Positions 1 to 11,318 of a stretch of 64,000 nt of DNA are shown piece after piece. The DNA comes from Ichthyophis bannanicus. Taxonomy: Eukaryota > Chordata > Amphibia > Gymnophiona > Ichthyophiidae. Position numbers and translations under genes: made by a program. The stretch's first letter is position 1. Every line of letters starts with the position of its first letter. The DNA lies in the NCBI GenBank assembly GCA_033557465.1, contig JAWIIG010000039.1, positions 1,426,001 through 1,490,000 on the forward strand, read 5' to 3'. The notes beneath the pieces were generated by a model. It saw only the letters and a program-made list of their open reading frames with translations, searched no databases and had not been told where the DNA came from.

Positions 1-3000
1 TGTACACTCCTTCTGCAACCGCTGGGCGTAGTGTCTCGCCTGCAGATAAAAATAAAAATGGTTTCGGGTAAGATTAAATCTCTGCTGTAAGTCCAAAAAT
101 GAGTCAAGTCCCGAGCCCCCTGCCATACGCAAATGCCCCAAATATTCCACCCCCTGTGTGGCCCACTCTAATCCCACCCTCCCCCACATCCCCGGTATAA
201 AGCCAGGATTTCCGGATAAGGGGAGACAGTCTGTTTGCCGCCAACAACTCCCCCTAGAGCTACAGAGAGCTCTCCAGGCCCGTTGTATCCCCCGCAAACA
301 TACTGAAGCCTTCCACCCGGGAGCCGTCTTTGTCAGAGGCTGATGCAAACAATATGCCCTATGCATCGGCCGGACCATCTGATCTATCAAACTTAGAGGG
401 ATGGTAAACTCCGTCCCCATAATCAAATCCCGAATCATTCTAGCCAAATAAGCCAGGTTGTACATCCGAAGCGGAGTTAACCCTAGACCCCCCTCCTCAC
501 GCGATCTCGCCAATACTGAAAAAGCAATGCGAGGCTTCTTACCCCTCCACAAAAACCTCGACAAATATCTCTGCAACACTAAAAGGTCCTTCTTAAGCAG
601 CCAAACAGGGAGCTGTCTCAAGACATATATCCACTTGGGAAGTTCCACCATCTTAAACAGGGCTATAAAATGGACTGCCCGAAGAACAAACCAGTCAGTA
701 CTAGAGGAGATCAAACCTAAGCTTTCTTTAGAAGCTCAGATGACAAGACTTTGACTTTCATACTTTGGACACATCATGTGAAGAGAGAAATCATTAGAGA
801 AAGACATTATGCTTGGCAAGATAGAAGGTCAACGCAAAAGAGGAAGGCCAGCAATGAGATGGATCGATACAATAACAGCAGCTACGGGTACCAGTCTGTC
901 AACAATGAGCCGCCTCACTGAAGACCGAACACAATTTAGGATAGCTATCCAGAGGGTCGCCATGAGTCGACTCCGACTCAACGGCAGTTAACAACAACAA
1001 CCCGACCCATTAGAGAAATCGGCAAATCCCGCCACTTCCTCAACTGCTCAACCGTGCCCGCTAAGAGCGGGTTAACATTTACTCCATACAAGTTAGTCAA
1101 CCTTTCAGGAATGTGGATACCTAAATAGCGGATCTGCCCTGCCACCCACTCCAGTGGAAATTTCCCCGTCCACCGAGGCCTAACGGTTCCCCCAACATCC
1201 AGAACCAGGGATTTAGATTTGTTCACCCGAAGGCCCAAAAACGCCCCAAATTCTTCAATCTGCTGTAGCGCCACTGCCAGGGAAGTCGGCGGGTCCCTCA
1301 AACAAAGCAGCATGTCGTCAGCAAAAGCGCTGACTTTAAGTCCCCCACCTTGCCATTCCACCCCCTTAATCTCAGCCATCTCACGCAAGGACACCAACAG
1401 GGGTTCTAATTGCAGGACAAATAGAAGAGGGGAAAGAGGGCAGCCCTGCCGGGTCCCTCGGCGTAACACAAAAGGTTGTGAGTATTCCCCGCCCATGGAA
1501 ATGCTAGCCAGGGGCTCTGTATACAGGGCCTGCACCCAGTGTAAATAGGCTCCAGCAAACCCAAAAGTCTTCAACGCCTCAAACATATACACCCAAGAAA
1601 CCCTATCGAAAGCCTTTTCAGCATCTAGGTTTACCAAAATTAAAGGAGTCCCCTGGGACAGACACAAATCCATGCTCAATAAAATTTTGCTGATATTTAA
1701 ATTGGCCTCCCTCCCCTTAACAAAACCCGATTGATGTGTATGAATTAGTCTCGGAAGGATATGCTGGATTCGGGATGCCAATACGGACGCTAGCATTTTC
1801 ATATCATAATTAATGAGGGAAATCGGCCTATACGAGGCCGGATCTTCTAAATTCTTACCAGGCTTAGGGATAACCATTATGGCAGCAGTCCGCATGTCTC
1901 TGGGAAACGTACCCGTCTCTAACACTTCATCATACAAAGCAATCAGAGTGGGGGTCACCTACCACTCCAAGATCTTATAAAACTCTATCCCATAGCCATC
2001 AGGCCCAGGGGCTTTATTCGGCGCCCCCTTTCGAATAACCTGTTGAACCTCTTTCCCTGAGATGGGCCTATTCACGTCCTCCCTTTCTTGAGTGGTCAGA
2101 CCCGGTAGGTTCAACTTATCCAAAAAGATCCGGGCTGCATCGCGATCCTCCCTCTCCGGGGTATATAGCTCTTGATAAAATTTCCTAAAGACTTGCAAAA
2201 TTTGGCTGGACTCCCGACGTCTCACCCCATCAACATCCTTAATCACCATTATAACCCTATTCCCTCCTCCATCCCATACTAACCTAGCCAAAAGTTTCCA
2301 CGTCCGGTCACCATATCAGAATAGCTGATGCCTGTAATATTGTAGCGAGTAGACCGCTCTGTAGCAGTTGATTAAGGCGCCGTTGCATCTCCAAATAAAC
2401 CTTCAAACTAACCGGGTCTTGCCTCCTCAGTGTCAATTGTTTATAGACTTGAAGCTCCTGAGCCGCTCGCACAATATTTTCATTCAAGGTCCGTCGTTCC
2501 CGCGCCACATACGCAATGACAAGACCCCGCATCACTGCCTTCCCAGCTTCCCATAACACTGCTACACTGCTGGCTTGAGGCTCATTAATAGCAACGTATT
2601 CCTCCCATTGAGTCGCCAAGTACTTCCGGAAAGCATCATCCTTCCACAAATACCGCGGGAAAGACCATTTACCCTGCGCACCTTGGCAGCCCTGCCAATC
2701 TAGAACAACCATCACATGATCAGATACCACAATCGGCCGGATCTCAACGCTCCGGACTCTTCCAAAAGAGCTCTGTGATATAAGAATATAATCAAGCCTG
2801 GACCACGTCTGATGGGCTCGTGACAGATGTGTGTAGTCCCTCTCTCCCGCATGCAATATCCTCCACCCATCCACCAGGCCTCCCACTCTGCAAAGGTATC
2901 CTATACCTTTCCTACTCCAACCGCCCCCCGCCGAGGTCCAGAACTTATCTAAATCAGGGTCGTGCGGGCAATTGAAGTCCCCCGCCAATATTACTGGAAC

Positions 3001-3402
3001 ATTAGGGGCACTAGCCACTTTTTGTGCTATAGTCTGAAAAAATTGAGGACTGTAGACATTCGGGGCATAGATGTTCCCTAAAAAGAGCTCCTCCCCCTGT
3101 ATCCGAAGGCACAGGAACAAAAACCTCCCATGCACATCAACTTCCTCTCGCAGAAGTTCCACTTGCAGGCCTTTTTGCACTAAGATCGCTACTCCACACT
3201 TCCTGCCCCCAGATGCAGCTGCAGAGACATGCCCTACCCACTCCCTCTTTAGTTTCTCATGTTCTTTTGCGTTTAAATGTGTTTCTTGTAAGAGGGCCAT
3301 ATGAGCTTTTTCCTGCTTCAAAGCTTGTAATATTTTCGTGCGCTTCACTGGGGTCCGTATCCCGCCCACATTCCAAGTCACAATACGCAAATCAGTTCTC
3401 AT
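1..3402 (-). pseudogene. L1-A ORF2p: AP endonuclease and reverse transcriptase, broken
   Basis: ORF2p nicks target DNA and reverse-transcribes the element RNA there. The frame starting at 3402 opens with RIVTWNVGGI, typical of the APE-like endonuclease. It contains QETHL, GDFNCPHD and SDHVMVVLDW, which hold catalytic residues of that fold. The RT follows in shifted frames (2291-1959, then 1958-978). It has KAPGPDGYG, ASYRPISLINYD, AEKAFDRVSW, RQGCPLSPLLF and the active-site FADD in SAFADDMLLCL. After an RTE insertion (683-1000) the C-terminal part continues toward position 1 (MVELPKW, FLWRGKKPRIA). Frameshifts near 2300 and 1960 inactivate it. Confidence 0.9.
683..1000 (+). mobile_element. 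RTE-type LINE 3' end inserted in L1-A
   Basis: This short 5'-truncated fragment encodes the C-terminal end of an RTE-clade ORF2 (LGKIEGQRKRGRPAMRWID, with one frameshift upstream) and ends in an (AAC)n tail. It interrupts L1-A between MGR and the downstream HFIAL. CCCGA occurs on both sides (678-682 and 1001-1005). Removing the insert and one CCCGA restores an uninterrupted L1 frame, so the duplication is well supported. Confidence 0.85.
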
Positions 3403-3952
3403 CTTCCCCTATTCCAAAATACCACCAATACATTCAATGTCAACTTACAGAAATGGCGCCCGGAGGTCCCCAGCGCCTTGTGGAACAGGACTCCACCAGG
3501 TACTGTCAAACAAGGTACCCCTCGGTACTGCGCTCTTCCCCACCTCCCAGACCACTCTCCACTGTCTGACCCCCTTCCCCTACTGTGACCAAATCCGCCT
3601 CCCCCCCGGACCCCCTTCTCCCCACCCCACCTCCCCATTACCCCCACCCCCACCCCACCCCCCTCCCCCCATTCCCCGCTCCCCTCCCCGCCGTCCTCCC
3701 CTGTCCCCATCTCCCATTAAGGAAACCATCCTGCGTCCTCAGGCCCTCAGAGCCGAGGTTCGATCCCATATAGACACCTCAGGGCCACCCCACACCACAC
3801 ATAGACCCCGCAGAGTCTTCACACCGGAATAGATATACTTATAAAGAACACACAGAATAAACAACTTGGATACATGCACCATTACCAACATATGCACAGA
3901 ACAAAGTCCCTTGTCTTTCTTGGGCTGCAATACAGTTCACTGTAGTCAGTCA
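3403..3952 (-). other. L1-A inter-ORF spacer with long G-rich tract
   Basis: The 550 bp between ORF1 and ORF2 of copy 1 hold no coding frame I trust. From about 3596 to 3712 the plus strand is almost pure C with short A/T breaks. The element's sense strand is therefore a G-run tract able to form G-quadruplexes. The spacer of copy 2 has a G-rich tract in the same place (36450-36495). Confidence 0.7.
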
Positions 3953-4809
3953 TCAGCCAGCGCTTTTTAAAATCTCCCCATTTTCTTCAACCGACTCCTG
4001 CGCACGGCCTTCCAAAAACCTCTTGGCCTCTGCCACCTTATTAAAGGAGTAGTTCTTGCCATTGTCCATAACCCTCAATGTGGCCGGGAACGCCAAGGTA
4101 AAGCGCATCTTCCGTTGAAATAAAGCTGCACAAATCGCTGAAAACTCCTTGCGCTTTCCAGCAACCACAGCAGAGTAATCTTGAAATAACAAGATCTGCT
4201 GGTAGTCCAAAACCAGATCTCTCTTCTTACGGAAGGCCTGCAAAATCAGGAATTTATGGTGAAAGTTCAAGATTTTGGCGATAACTACTCGAGGCCGCTG
4301 ACGCGACTCCATTCGGGCCACCAAGCGATGGGCGCGCTCCACCTTAAACTCTCCCACCAGTTCAGCCAGTCCCAGCGCTGTAGGAAGCCACTTCTCAAGC
4401 AAGGGCCCCAGCATTGCATCCGTGTTGGCCTCCGGGATCCCCACCAACCGGAGATTGTTCCTACGGGACCTATTCTCGAGGTCATCGACTTTGCGAGGAG
4501 GGCCTCAATACGCACACGCTGTGCCTCCGCCTCCCGCGTTGACCGCCCCTCCGTGTCTTCCAAAGCTGAGACCCGATGCTCCAATTCTTCCACGCGATGT
4601 CCCACCTCCAACATCGCTGCTCCCATCTCCTCCAGCTTCTGCAGAATGCGGTCAAATTTCGGGTCTAGCAGGTGGGCCACCTCCTGTACTACTTCCTCCG
4701 TCGCTGAGTCAGCGCTGTCGGTTCCCGGAGAGCGCGGTTGCGAGGCCGCCGCCGTAGCAGGCCCCGCCTTGGCGATCTTCTCTTTTTCCCGCTTCGGTAA
4801 TGGGGGCAT
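3953..4809 (-). pseudogene. L1-A ORF1p, frameshifted
   Basis: ORF1p of L1 elements is an RNA-binding, trimer-forming chaperone that coats the element RNA. The frame opens at 4809 with a Lys-rich N terminus. A heptad-rich coiled coil follows (region around VGHRVEELEHRVSALED). The reading then shifts near 4447 into a second frame with the RRM and C-terminal parts (RPRVVIAKILNF, LLFQDYSA). Copy 2 (35299-36071) shows the same order and keeps the LENRSRRNNLR hallmark, which this copy has lost around the frameshift. Confidence 0.85.
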
Positions 4810-4977
4810 CTTGTACTATCCGTCTCCACAGATCGTCTCTCAGCCAGTTCACTAGTCACAAGCCCACTCCTGTACTTTCTGGTGCTCGGAAAAGTATTGT
4901 AAAGCGAATATTTGGCGCAGGGCAGCCCCGGAGCGAGCAAGACACGTCTTACTCCCTCATGTGTCACGTGGGATCTC

Positions 4978-5018
4978 CTTAAAGATCTTAATATGTATAT
5001 TTTAGAGGAAAGGCGATA
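4978..5018 (+). mobile_element. CR1-A fragment, left part (split by L2)
   Basis: The 41 bp translate to KDLNMYILEERR, the conserved CR1-A ORF2 C-terminal segment seen intact at 30157-31779. The segment continues at 7871 as DRGNMI. The two pieces are one CR1-A 3' end, interrupted by the L2 at 5019-7870 with GATA on both sides. Confidence 0.8.
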
Positions 5019-7870
5019 CCGCATCTACTGCTGCTCTCTGTCACGGGGGCTATCAGTTCTCCCATATGCCTCGGTCCACTGGCTGCGGTGGTGGTGTTGG
5101 GCTTCTACTTTCTCCCTCTTGCCAATTCCAACCCCTCCTGCTGGCTCACTCTCACTTCTTTCTCTCTTTTGAAGTTCACTCCATTCGCCTCTTCACATCA
5201 CTTCCTCTCTGAGTAGCTGTTATTTATCGCCCTCCTGACAAGTCCGCTACTACATTCCTTACCGACTTAGACTCCTGGCTTTCCATCTTTCTGGATTCCT
5301 CTTCCCCCACTCTTATTCTTGGGGATTTTAACATTCACTTCGATAACTCCTCTGATTTCCATGCTTTAAAGCTCCTCGCCCTTACCTCCTCGTTTGACCT
5401 CCACCCACCAGCACGGCCACTGCCTTGACCTAATACTCTTCACTAATTCCTCTCCCTCGAACTTCTGTAACTCAATTCTTCCCTTATCTGATCATCACGT
5501 ATTAAGCTTTAATCTTCAGCTCCCGCTGCCTCAACCTCGTCCTGTCTCCTCCAACCTATTTAGAAACCTTCATACTATTGAACCCTTGACTCTCTCCTCC
5601 ACCATTTCTCCATCTCTTTCTTCCATTATGTCTTCCAAGTCCATCGACGAGGCAGTTACCTCCTATAATGCTGCACTCTCCTCGGCTCTGGATGCTCTCG
5701 CCCCACCCACCCCACATCCTGTGAGACGTTCTGCACTCCAGCCCTGGCTTTCATCCACTACCCGCTATCTACGCACCTGTGCCCGTTCTGCTGAACGTGC
5801 TTGGCTCAAAACCCTCTCCCCGGAAGGCTTTCTACAAATTCATGCTTGGCTCCTTCTAGTCAGCCATAGCTCTTGCCAAACAAGAATACTACATCTATCT
5901 GACTAACTCTCTTGCCTCTGATCCTCGCCGTCTCTTTAATACCTTCAGTTCTCTCCTCAAGGTGCCTCCGCCCCTGGTCCCGCCCTCCCTTCCTGCCCAA
6001 ACACTGGCCGACTACTTCCATGACAAAATCCACAAGTTCACTTTCCAATTCCCCACTTCTTCATTTACCTCCCCTCATCCACAATTTCCACCCCCCCCCA
6101 TCCCCACTACCCTCTCTTCCTTCCCTGTAATCTCTGAAGAGGAAACCACACTCCTTCTTTCTTCCTCCAAACCTGTTCCTCTGATCCTATCCCCACCCAT
6201 CTCCCCTACCGTTGTCCCTTCGATCTCTTATCTTCTCAACCTTTCGCTCTCCACTACAACTGTCCCCGCAGACTTCAAACATGCTGTGGTCACACCTCTC
6301 CTCAAGAAACCCTCACTCGATCCTTCCTGTCCTTCTATCGACCCATATCCCTCCTTCCCTTCATATCTAAACTACTTGAGTGTGCAATCCACCACCGCTA
6401 CCTCGACTTCCTCTCCTCTCACGGCCTCCTGGATCCTTTACAGTCCGGCTTCCGTCCCTTACACTCTACTGAAAGAGATCTTACCATAGTCTCCAGTGAC
6501 TTGTTCTTGGCTAAATTTAAGGACCTCTACTCTGTCCTCATCCTTCTCAACCTCTCTGCTGTTTTTGACACTGTTAACCACAACCTTCTCCTCGATACCC
6601 TCTCCTCGCTTGATTTTAAGGACTCGGTACTATCCTGGTTCTCCTCCTACCTCTCCCATCGCTCTTTCAGTGTATGCTCTAGTGGCTTCTCCTTCTGTCC
6701 TACCCCACTCCCTGTTTGTGTACCCCAGGGATCCGTCCTAGGTCCGCTCCTCTTCTCTCTATATATCCAATCCCTTGGTGCACTTATCTCTTCCCATGGC
6801 TTTCAGTACCATCTCTATGCCGATGACTCCAAAATCTACCTCTCTACGCCTGAAATCTCTCCAACAATCCAGACCAAGATCTCTGCCTGCCTTTCTGACA
6901 TTGCTGCCTGGATGTCTCATCGCCACTTGAAATTGAACATGGCCAAAACTGAACTCCTTATCTTTCCCCCCAAAACCTCCCCCCTCCCTCCTTTCTCAGT
7001 CTCTGTGGATAACTCTGTAATCCTTCCTGTCTCCTCGGCCCACAATCTGGGGGTTATCTTTGACTCCTCTCTCTCCTTCTCCACACATATCCAGCTCGTA
7101 GCTACGACCTGCTGCTTCTTTCTCTACATTAGCAAAATCCACCCCTTCCTTTCTGAACACACTATTAAAATGCTTATCTACTCCTTAATCACCTCTCACC
7201 TCGACTACTGCAACCTACTCCTTAATCACCTCTCACCTCGACTCTTTGCTGGTCTCCCTGTGAGTCATCTCTTTCCCCTTCTATTCAACATTCTGCTGCT
7301 CGACTAATTTTCCGCCAGCCTCGCCATGCCCACATTACTGCTCTATTCAAGGCACTTCACTGACTCCCTATCCGTTTCCGCATCCAATTCAAACTTCTCC
7401 TCCTGAACTATAAATGCATTCACTCTGCTGCCCCTCACTACCTTTCATCTCTTATCTCTCCTTACGACCCCTCTTGGGAACTTCGCTCTTCTAACAAACT
7501 ACTTCTATCTAGGCCCTCCACTCGCACCGCTAACTCCAGACTTCGTTCCTTTCAGCTTGCAGCACCATATGCCTGGAACAACCTACCTGTGTCTATATGC
7601 CAGGCACCCTCCCTAGCCCTCTTCAAATCCAGGCTGAAAACCTACCTCTTCACTGTCGCTTTCAGATCTTGACTTCTGTCTTTTGTCTTGTCTAGATTGT
7701 AAATGCCTTGTTTTGTGTTCTTGCCCTGAATAGACTGTTGTTCTGTGTTTTTGTTTTGTCTTGACTAGATTGTAAGCTCTGACGAGCAGGAACTGTCTCT
7801 TACATGTCTGTACAGTGCTGCGTGCGACTGGTAGCACTATATAAATGCTCAATAGTAGTAGTAGTAGTAG
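5019..7870 (+). mobile_element. L2-clade LINE (L2-A), 5'-truncated
   Basis: A 2.85 kb L2 element lies in CR1-A. The 3' end shows the usual L2 architecture: the ORF2 C terminus, a short 3' UTR containing ATTGTAAGCTCTGACGAGCA and a (TAG)n tail (7853-7870). GATA flanks both ends (5015-5018 and 7871-7874) and CR1-A resumes in register, which fixes the boundaries. Confidence 0.85.
5045..7670 (+). pseudogene. L2-A ORF2: endonuclease remnant and reverse transcriptase
   Basis: The endonuclease C-terminal half is readable from about 5045, with VIYRPPDKS and LILGDFNIHFD, through several frames. The RT lies mainly in 6501-7307 with LLNLSAVFDTVNH, VPQGSVLGPLLFSLY and the intact active site LYADDSKIYL. 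The C-terminal tail is near 7560-7670 (AAPYAWNNLP-like). Multiple frameshifts and stops interrupt it between 5400 and 6500 and after 7307, and the 5' part is missing. Confidence 0.85.
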
Positions 7871-8171
7871 GATAGGGGAAATATGATAAATGCACAGGAG
7901 GCTCTCTTTCAATTGAAGGCAAGCTCTGCTATGAGGGGACATAGGATGAGAGTGAAAGGGGCAAACCTCAGGAGTAATATGCAGAAATATTTCTTTACGG
8001 AAGGAGTGGAAGTCTCCTAGTGGAGGTGGTGGCGACGAGGACAGTATCTGAATTCAAAAAAGCATCTGGCCAACACAGATAAAAGTAAAAAGGGGATTAT
8101 TCTAGTTGATATGGAAGGGCAGCTAGATAGGCCATGTGGTATTTTTCTGCTGTCATGTTTCTATGTTTCTA
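7871..8171 (+). mobile_element. CR1-A fragment, right part with 3' tail
   Basis: This continues the CR1-A piece at 4978-5018: DRGNMI, then a diverged C terminus, then a short 3' UTR including GATAGGCCATGTGG. It ends in an octamer-type CR1 tail (ATGTTTCTATGTTTCT, about 8155-8171). The plus-strand orientation agrees with the left piece. Confidence 0.82.
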
Positions 8172-8492
8172 ATTAAACGTAAATTTATATAAGCCATTTT
8201 AATGACCTTAGCAACTTGTTTATCGATTGTCAATCCTCAATCAAGAATTACATAAGAACATAAGAAATGCCACATTGGATCAGACCAAAGTCCATCAAGC
8301 CCAGGATCCTGTTTCCAACAGTAGCCAATTCAGTTCACAAGTACTGGGCAGTTTCCTAAAAAGGCACACAGATTCCACGATGCTTATCCTAGGTAACAGT
8401 GGATTTCCATGGTCCTCCTGAATAATGGCTAATGGAGATTTCCTACAGGAACTTGTCGAAACCTTTTTAAAAACTAGCTACAAGAACGCCTT

Positions 8493-10915
8493 TTACAACA
8501 TCCTCTGGTAACGAATTCTGTAGTTTGATAATGAGTGAGTGAAAAAATATGTTCTCTTATTATTTTCCATTCCTTTCCTTATGATACCTAGCATTCTATT
8601 TGCTCTCTTGGCCGCCGCTACACACTGGGCCGAGGGTTTTAACATGGTATCCACAATGACCCCTAAAATCTTTCCTGGGTGGTGGTTCCTAATGTGGAAC
8701 CTTGCATCGTGTAACCATAGTTTGGGTTGTTCTTCCCTAGTTGCATAACTTTGCACTTGTCCACATTAAATTTCATCTGCCATTTGGATGCCCAGTCTTC
8801 TGATTTATCAAGATGCTCTTGCAAATTTCCACAATCCTCATGAGTTTTAACAACTTTAAATATTTTTGTGTCATCTGCAAATTTGATAGCCTCACTCGTT
8901 ATTCCCATTTCCAAGTCATTTATGGATATGTTAAAAAACAGTGGATCCAGCACAGATTCTGGGGTACTCCACTATTCACCTTTCTCCATTGCGAAAATTG
9001 GCCATTTAGCTCTACCCTCTGCTTTCTATCTTTTAAAAAGTTCCTGATCCACAATAGTACACTGCCTCCTATCCCATGACTCACCTTTGTCTACCTGTTT
9101 ATTCACATCTTCTTCCTTGTCTAAAGAATGTTGTCTGTCAACCATTAAGCCATGACTATCTACATGTTTAGTAATTTTGTTCTTTATGATGGTTTCTTCC
9201 ATTTTTCCCCGGTACTAACATCAGGCTCACTGGTCTGTAGTTTCCTAGATCACCCCTGGAACACTTTTTAAAAATTGGTGTTACATTGCCATCCTCCAAT
9301 CTTCAGGTATTACAGATGATTTTAATGATAGATTACAGATTACTAATAGCAGGTCTGCAATCTTATATTTCAGTTCTTTCAACACCCTTGGATGTATACC
9401 ATCCGGTCCAGGTGATTTGCAACTCTTCAGTTTACCAAATAGTTGTAAGACATCTTCCTGGAGTATCGATATTTCTTTCAATTCTTCCGCAATATCATCT
9501 TTAATACCACTTCAGTCATAAGTAATATCCCTACATCTTCCTCAGTAAAGACCGAAGCAAAGAATTCACTTAGTCTCTCCGCTATGGCCTTGTTCCCTCT
9601 TGGTGCTTCTTTTACCTCTCTATCATCTAATGGTCCAATTGACTCTCTCACAGGTTTTTTGCTATGAATGTACTTGAAAAAGTCTTTATTACATGTTTTT
9701 GCTTCCATATCAAGCTTCTTTTCAAATTCTCTCTTTGCCTGCCTTATCAATGCCTTGCATTTAACTTGGTAGTACTTATGCTGTTTCCAGCTTTTGCCAT
9801 TTGGTTCTTTTTTCCATTTCCTGGAAGATGCTTTTTTGGCAACAGCAGCCTCTCTGACCTCACCATGCTGGCAGTTTTTTGGATTTCCTTCCACTTTTCT
9901 TAAAACTGGTCTGGGCTTCCAAGATAGTATTTTTAAACACCCAAACTGACCCAGTCTAACTTTTGCAACTGCTCCTTTTAGTATTTTCTTAACTATTTTC
10001 CTAATTTTATCATAGTCTCCCTTTCGAAAGTTAAAAGGTAGTACTGTGGATTTTCTTACAATTTCCCCTCCATTAATTAAATCAAACGCGATCATGCTAT
10101 CATCACTTTTGTCAAGTCGCCCCAACACCCTTATCTCTTGCACTAGATCTGGTGTTCCACTAAGGACTCTGTTCAAAATGGCTTCCCCTCTGGTCGGTTC
10201 ATGAACCAGCTGCTCCAAGAAGCAGTCATTTATTTCATCTAGAAACTTTATCTCCCTAGCATGTCCTGCCTTAACACTGACCCAGTCAATACCAGGGTAA
10301 CTGAAATCACCCATTATTATTACTGTGCTGTGACTTTTGTTAGCTTCCCTGATTTCTTTGAGGATTTCATCATCCATTTGTTCATTCTGGCTAGGCGGTC
10401 GATAGTACACCCCCACTGCCATCGCCTTCCCATTTTTACATGGAATTTCAATCCATAGAGATTCTACAGCAAATTTTGCTTCCTGCAAAACTTTAATCCT
10501 TTGTGACTTAATGCCCTTTCTAAAACAGAGCGCACCCACTCCACCAACTTGATCAGCTCTTTCATTACAATATAGTTTGTACCCGGGTATCACAGTGTCC
10601 CACTGGTTGTCCTCCCTTCCACCATGTCTCTGAGATACTAATCATATCTAACCTCTCATTTAGTGCTATATATATTAACTCTCCCATCTTATTTTTTAGA
10701 CTTCTAGCATTTGTATACAAGTATTTTAGAGACTGTATTTTATTCATATTAATAGGACTATTAGTAGGCAGGGGTAATTTGGAATCTTTAAGTTCCGTCT
10801 GCTCCATACTCAAAGGCATTTGGGCTACTTTTGTCTTTATTAGAACCTCTCTGCTGATATACCCTAACTTCATTCTTTTGGTAGTATCCTTCAAGGATAC
10901 ATTGTTCCTAACCAT
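8493..10915 (-). pseudogene. CR1-B ORF2: endonuclease and reverse transcriptase, broken
   Basis: The frame near 10915-10565 begins the endonuclease (YTNARSLKNKMGEL, ISISETWW). The main frame 10593-9478 holds VGVYYRPPSQNEQ, IIMGDFSYPGIDW and the linker to the RT. The RT is in pieces: 9481-9281 (KSPGPDGIHPRVLK), then a degraded stretch, then 8953-8663 with FADDTKIFKVV. The C terminus is in 8756-8493. Several frameshifts and deletions make it inactive. The better-preserved sister is at 41973-42965. Confidence 0.88.
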
Positions 10916-10986
10916 GCGCTCTTGGGCAACTGTCGGCTCTCCCCTATTATCTAGTTTAAAAGCTACTCTACCTCCACTTTTAAAGC

Positions 10987-11300
10987 TTAACGCCAGCAGC
11001 CTGTTTCCATCCCGGTTAAGGTGAAGCCCATCCCTTCGGAAGACCCCTCCTTTAACCAGAATGTTCCCCAGTTCCTAATAAATCCAAAACCCTCATCCAT
11101 GCACCAACGTCTCATCCACGCATTAAGATTCCGGAACTCTGCCTGCCTTTTGGGTCCTGCACATGGAACAGGAAGCATTTCAGAAAACGCTGCCCTGGAA
11201 GTTCTGGATTCCAATTTCTTAGCCTAAATTTAGCCTCCAGAACCTAACACATTTTCCTATGTCATTGGTACTGACATGTACTAAGGCTATTTAAGGACCT
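10987..11300 (-). pseudogene. CR1-B ORF1 esterase C-terminal remnant
   Basis: Many vertebrate CR1 ORF1 proteins carry an SGNH/GDSL-type esterase. Here the block around 11256-11295 reads LVHVSTNDIG, matching the GTND block with Gly replaced by Ser. A shifted frame (11214-10987) contains LNAWMRRWC and a diverged final catalytic block (GMGFTLTGMET). It lies directly upstream of ORF2 in the same orientation. The function is known from the family; this copy is decayed. Confidence 0.7.
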
Positions 11301-11318
11301 TGTCTAGTTCTGCTAGAT

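Larger units (their letters stand above)
1..4977 (-). mobile_element. L1-A copy 1 (L1-clade LINE, 3' end off window)
   Basis: A long L1-type non-LTR retrotransposon reads right to left: 5' UTR (about 4810-4977), ORF1 (4809-3953), a G-rich spacer and ORF2 (from 3402 past position 1). The 5' end is placed at about 4977 because the sequence from there matches the start of L1-A copy 2 at 35156 (both begin with a GGATCCCACGTGA-like or GATCCCACGTGA string), and CR1-A sequence begins at 4978. Both ORFs carry frameshifts, so the copy is dead. It interrupts a CR1-A 3' end that continues to the right. Confidence 0.88.
8247..11318 (-). mobile_element. CR1-B copy 1, minus strand
   Basis: A 3.07 kb CR1 element reads right to left: an ORF1 esterase remnant (11300-10987), ORF2 (10915-8490) and a 3' UTR ending at 8247 in the CR1-B tail (repeat of ATGTTCTT on the element strand). 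It aligns throughout with the CR1-B at 33930-43716. The 5' end meets LTR-like DNA at about 11319. Confidence 0.88.

Noticed and set aside
3338..3832. Pro/Ser-rich 164-codon open frame on the plus strand
   Set aside because: It lies in the C-rich antisense of the L1-A spacer. Its openness follows from composition and it matches no family.
8155..8171. Short tandem repeats resembling a repeat array (also at 32830-32864, 43700-43716)
   Set aside because: These are CR1 octamer tails, not CRISPR or a regulatory array.
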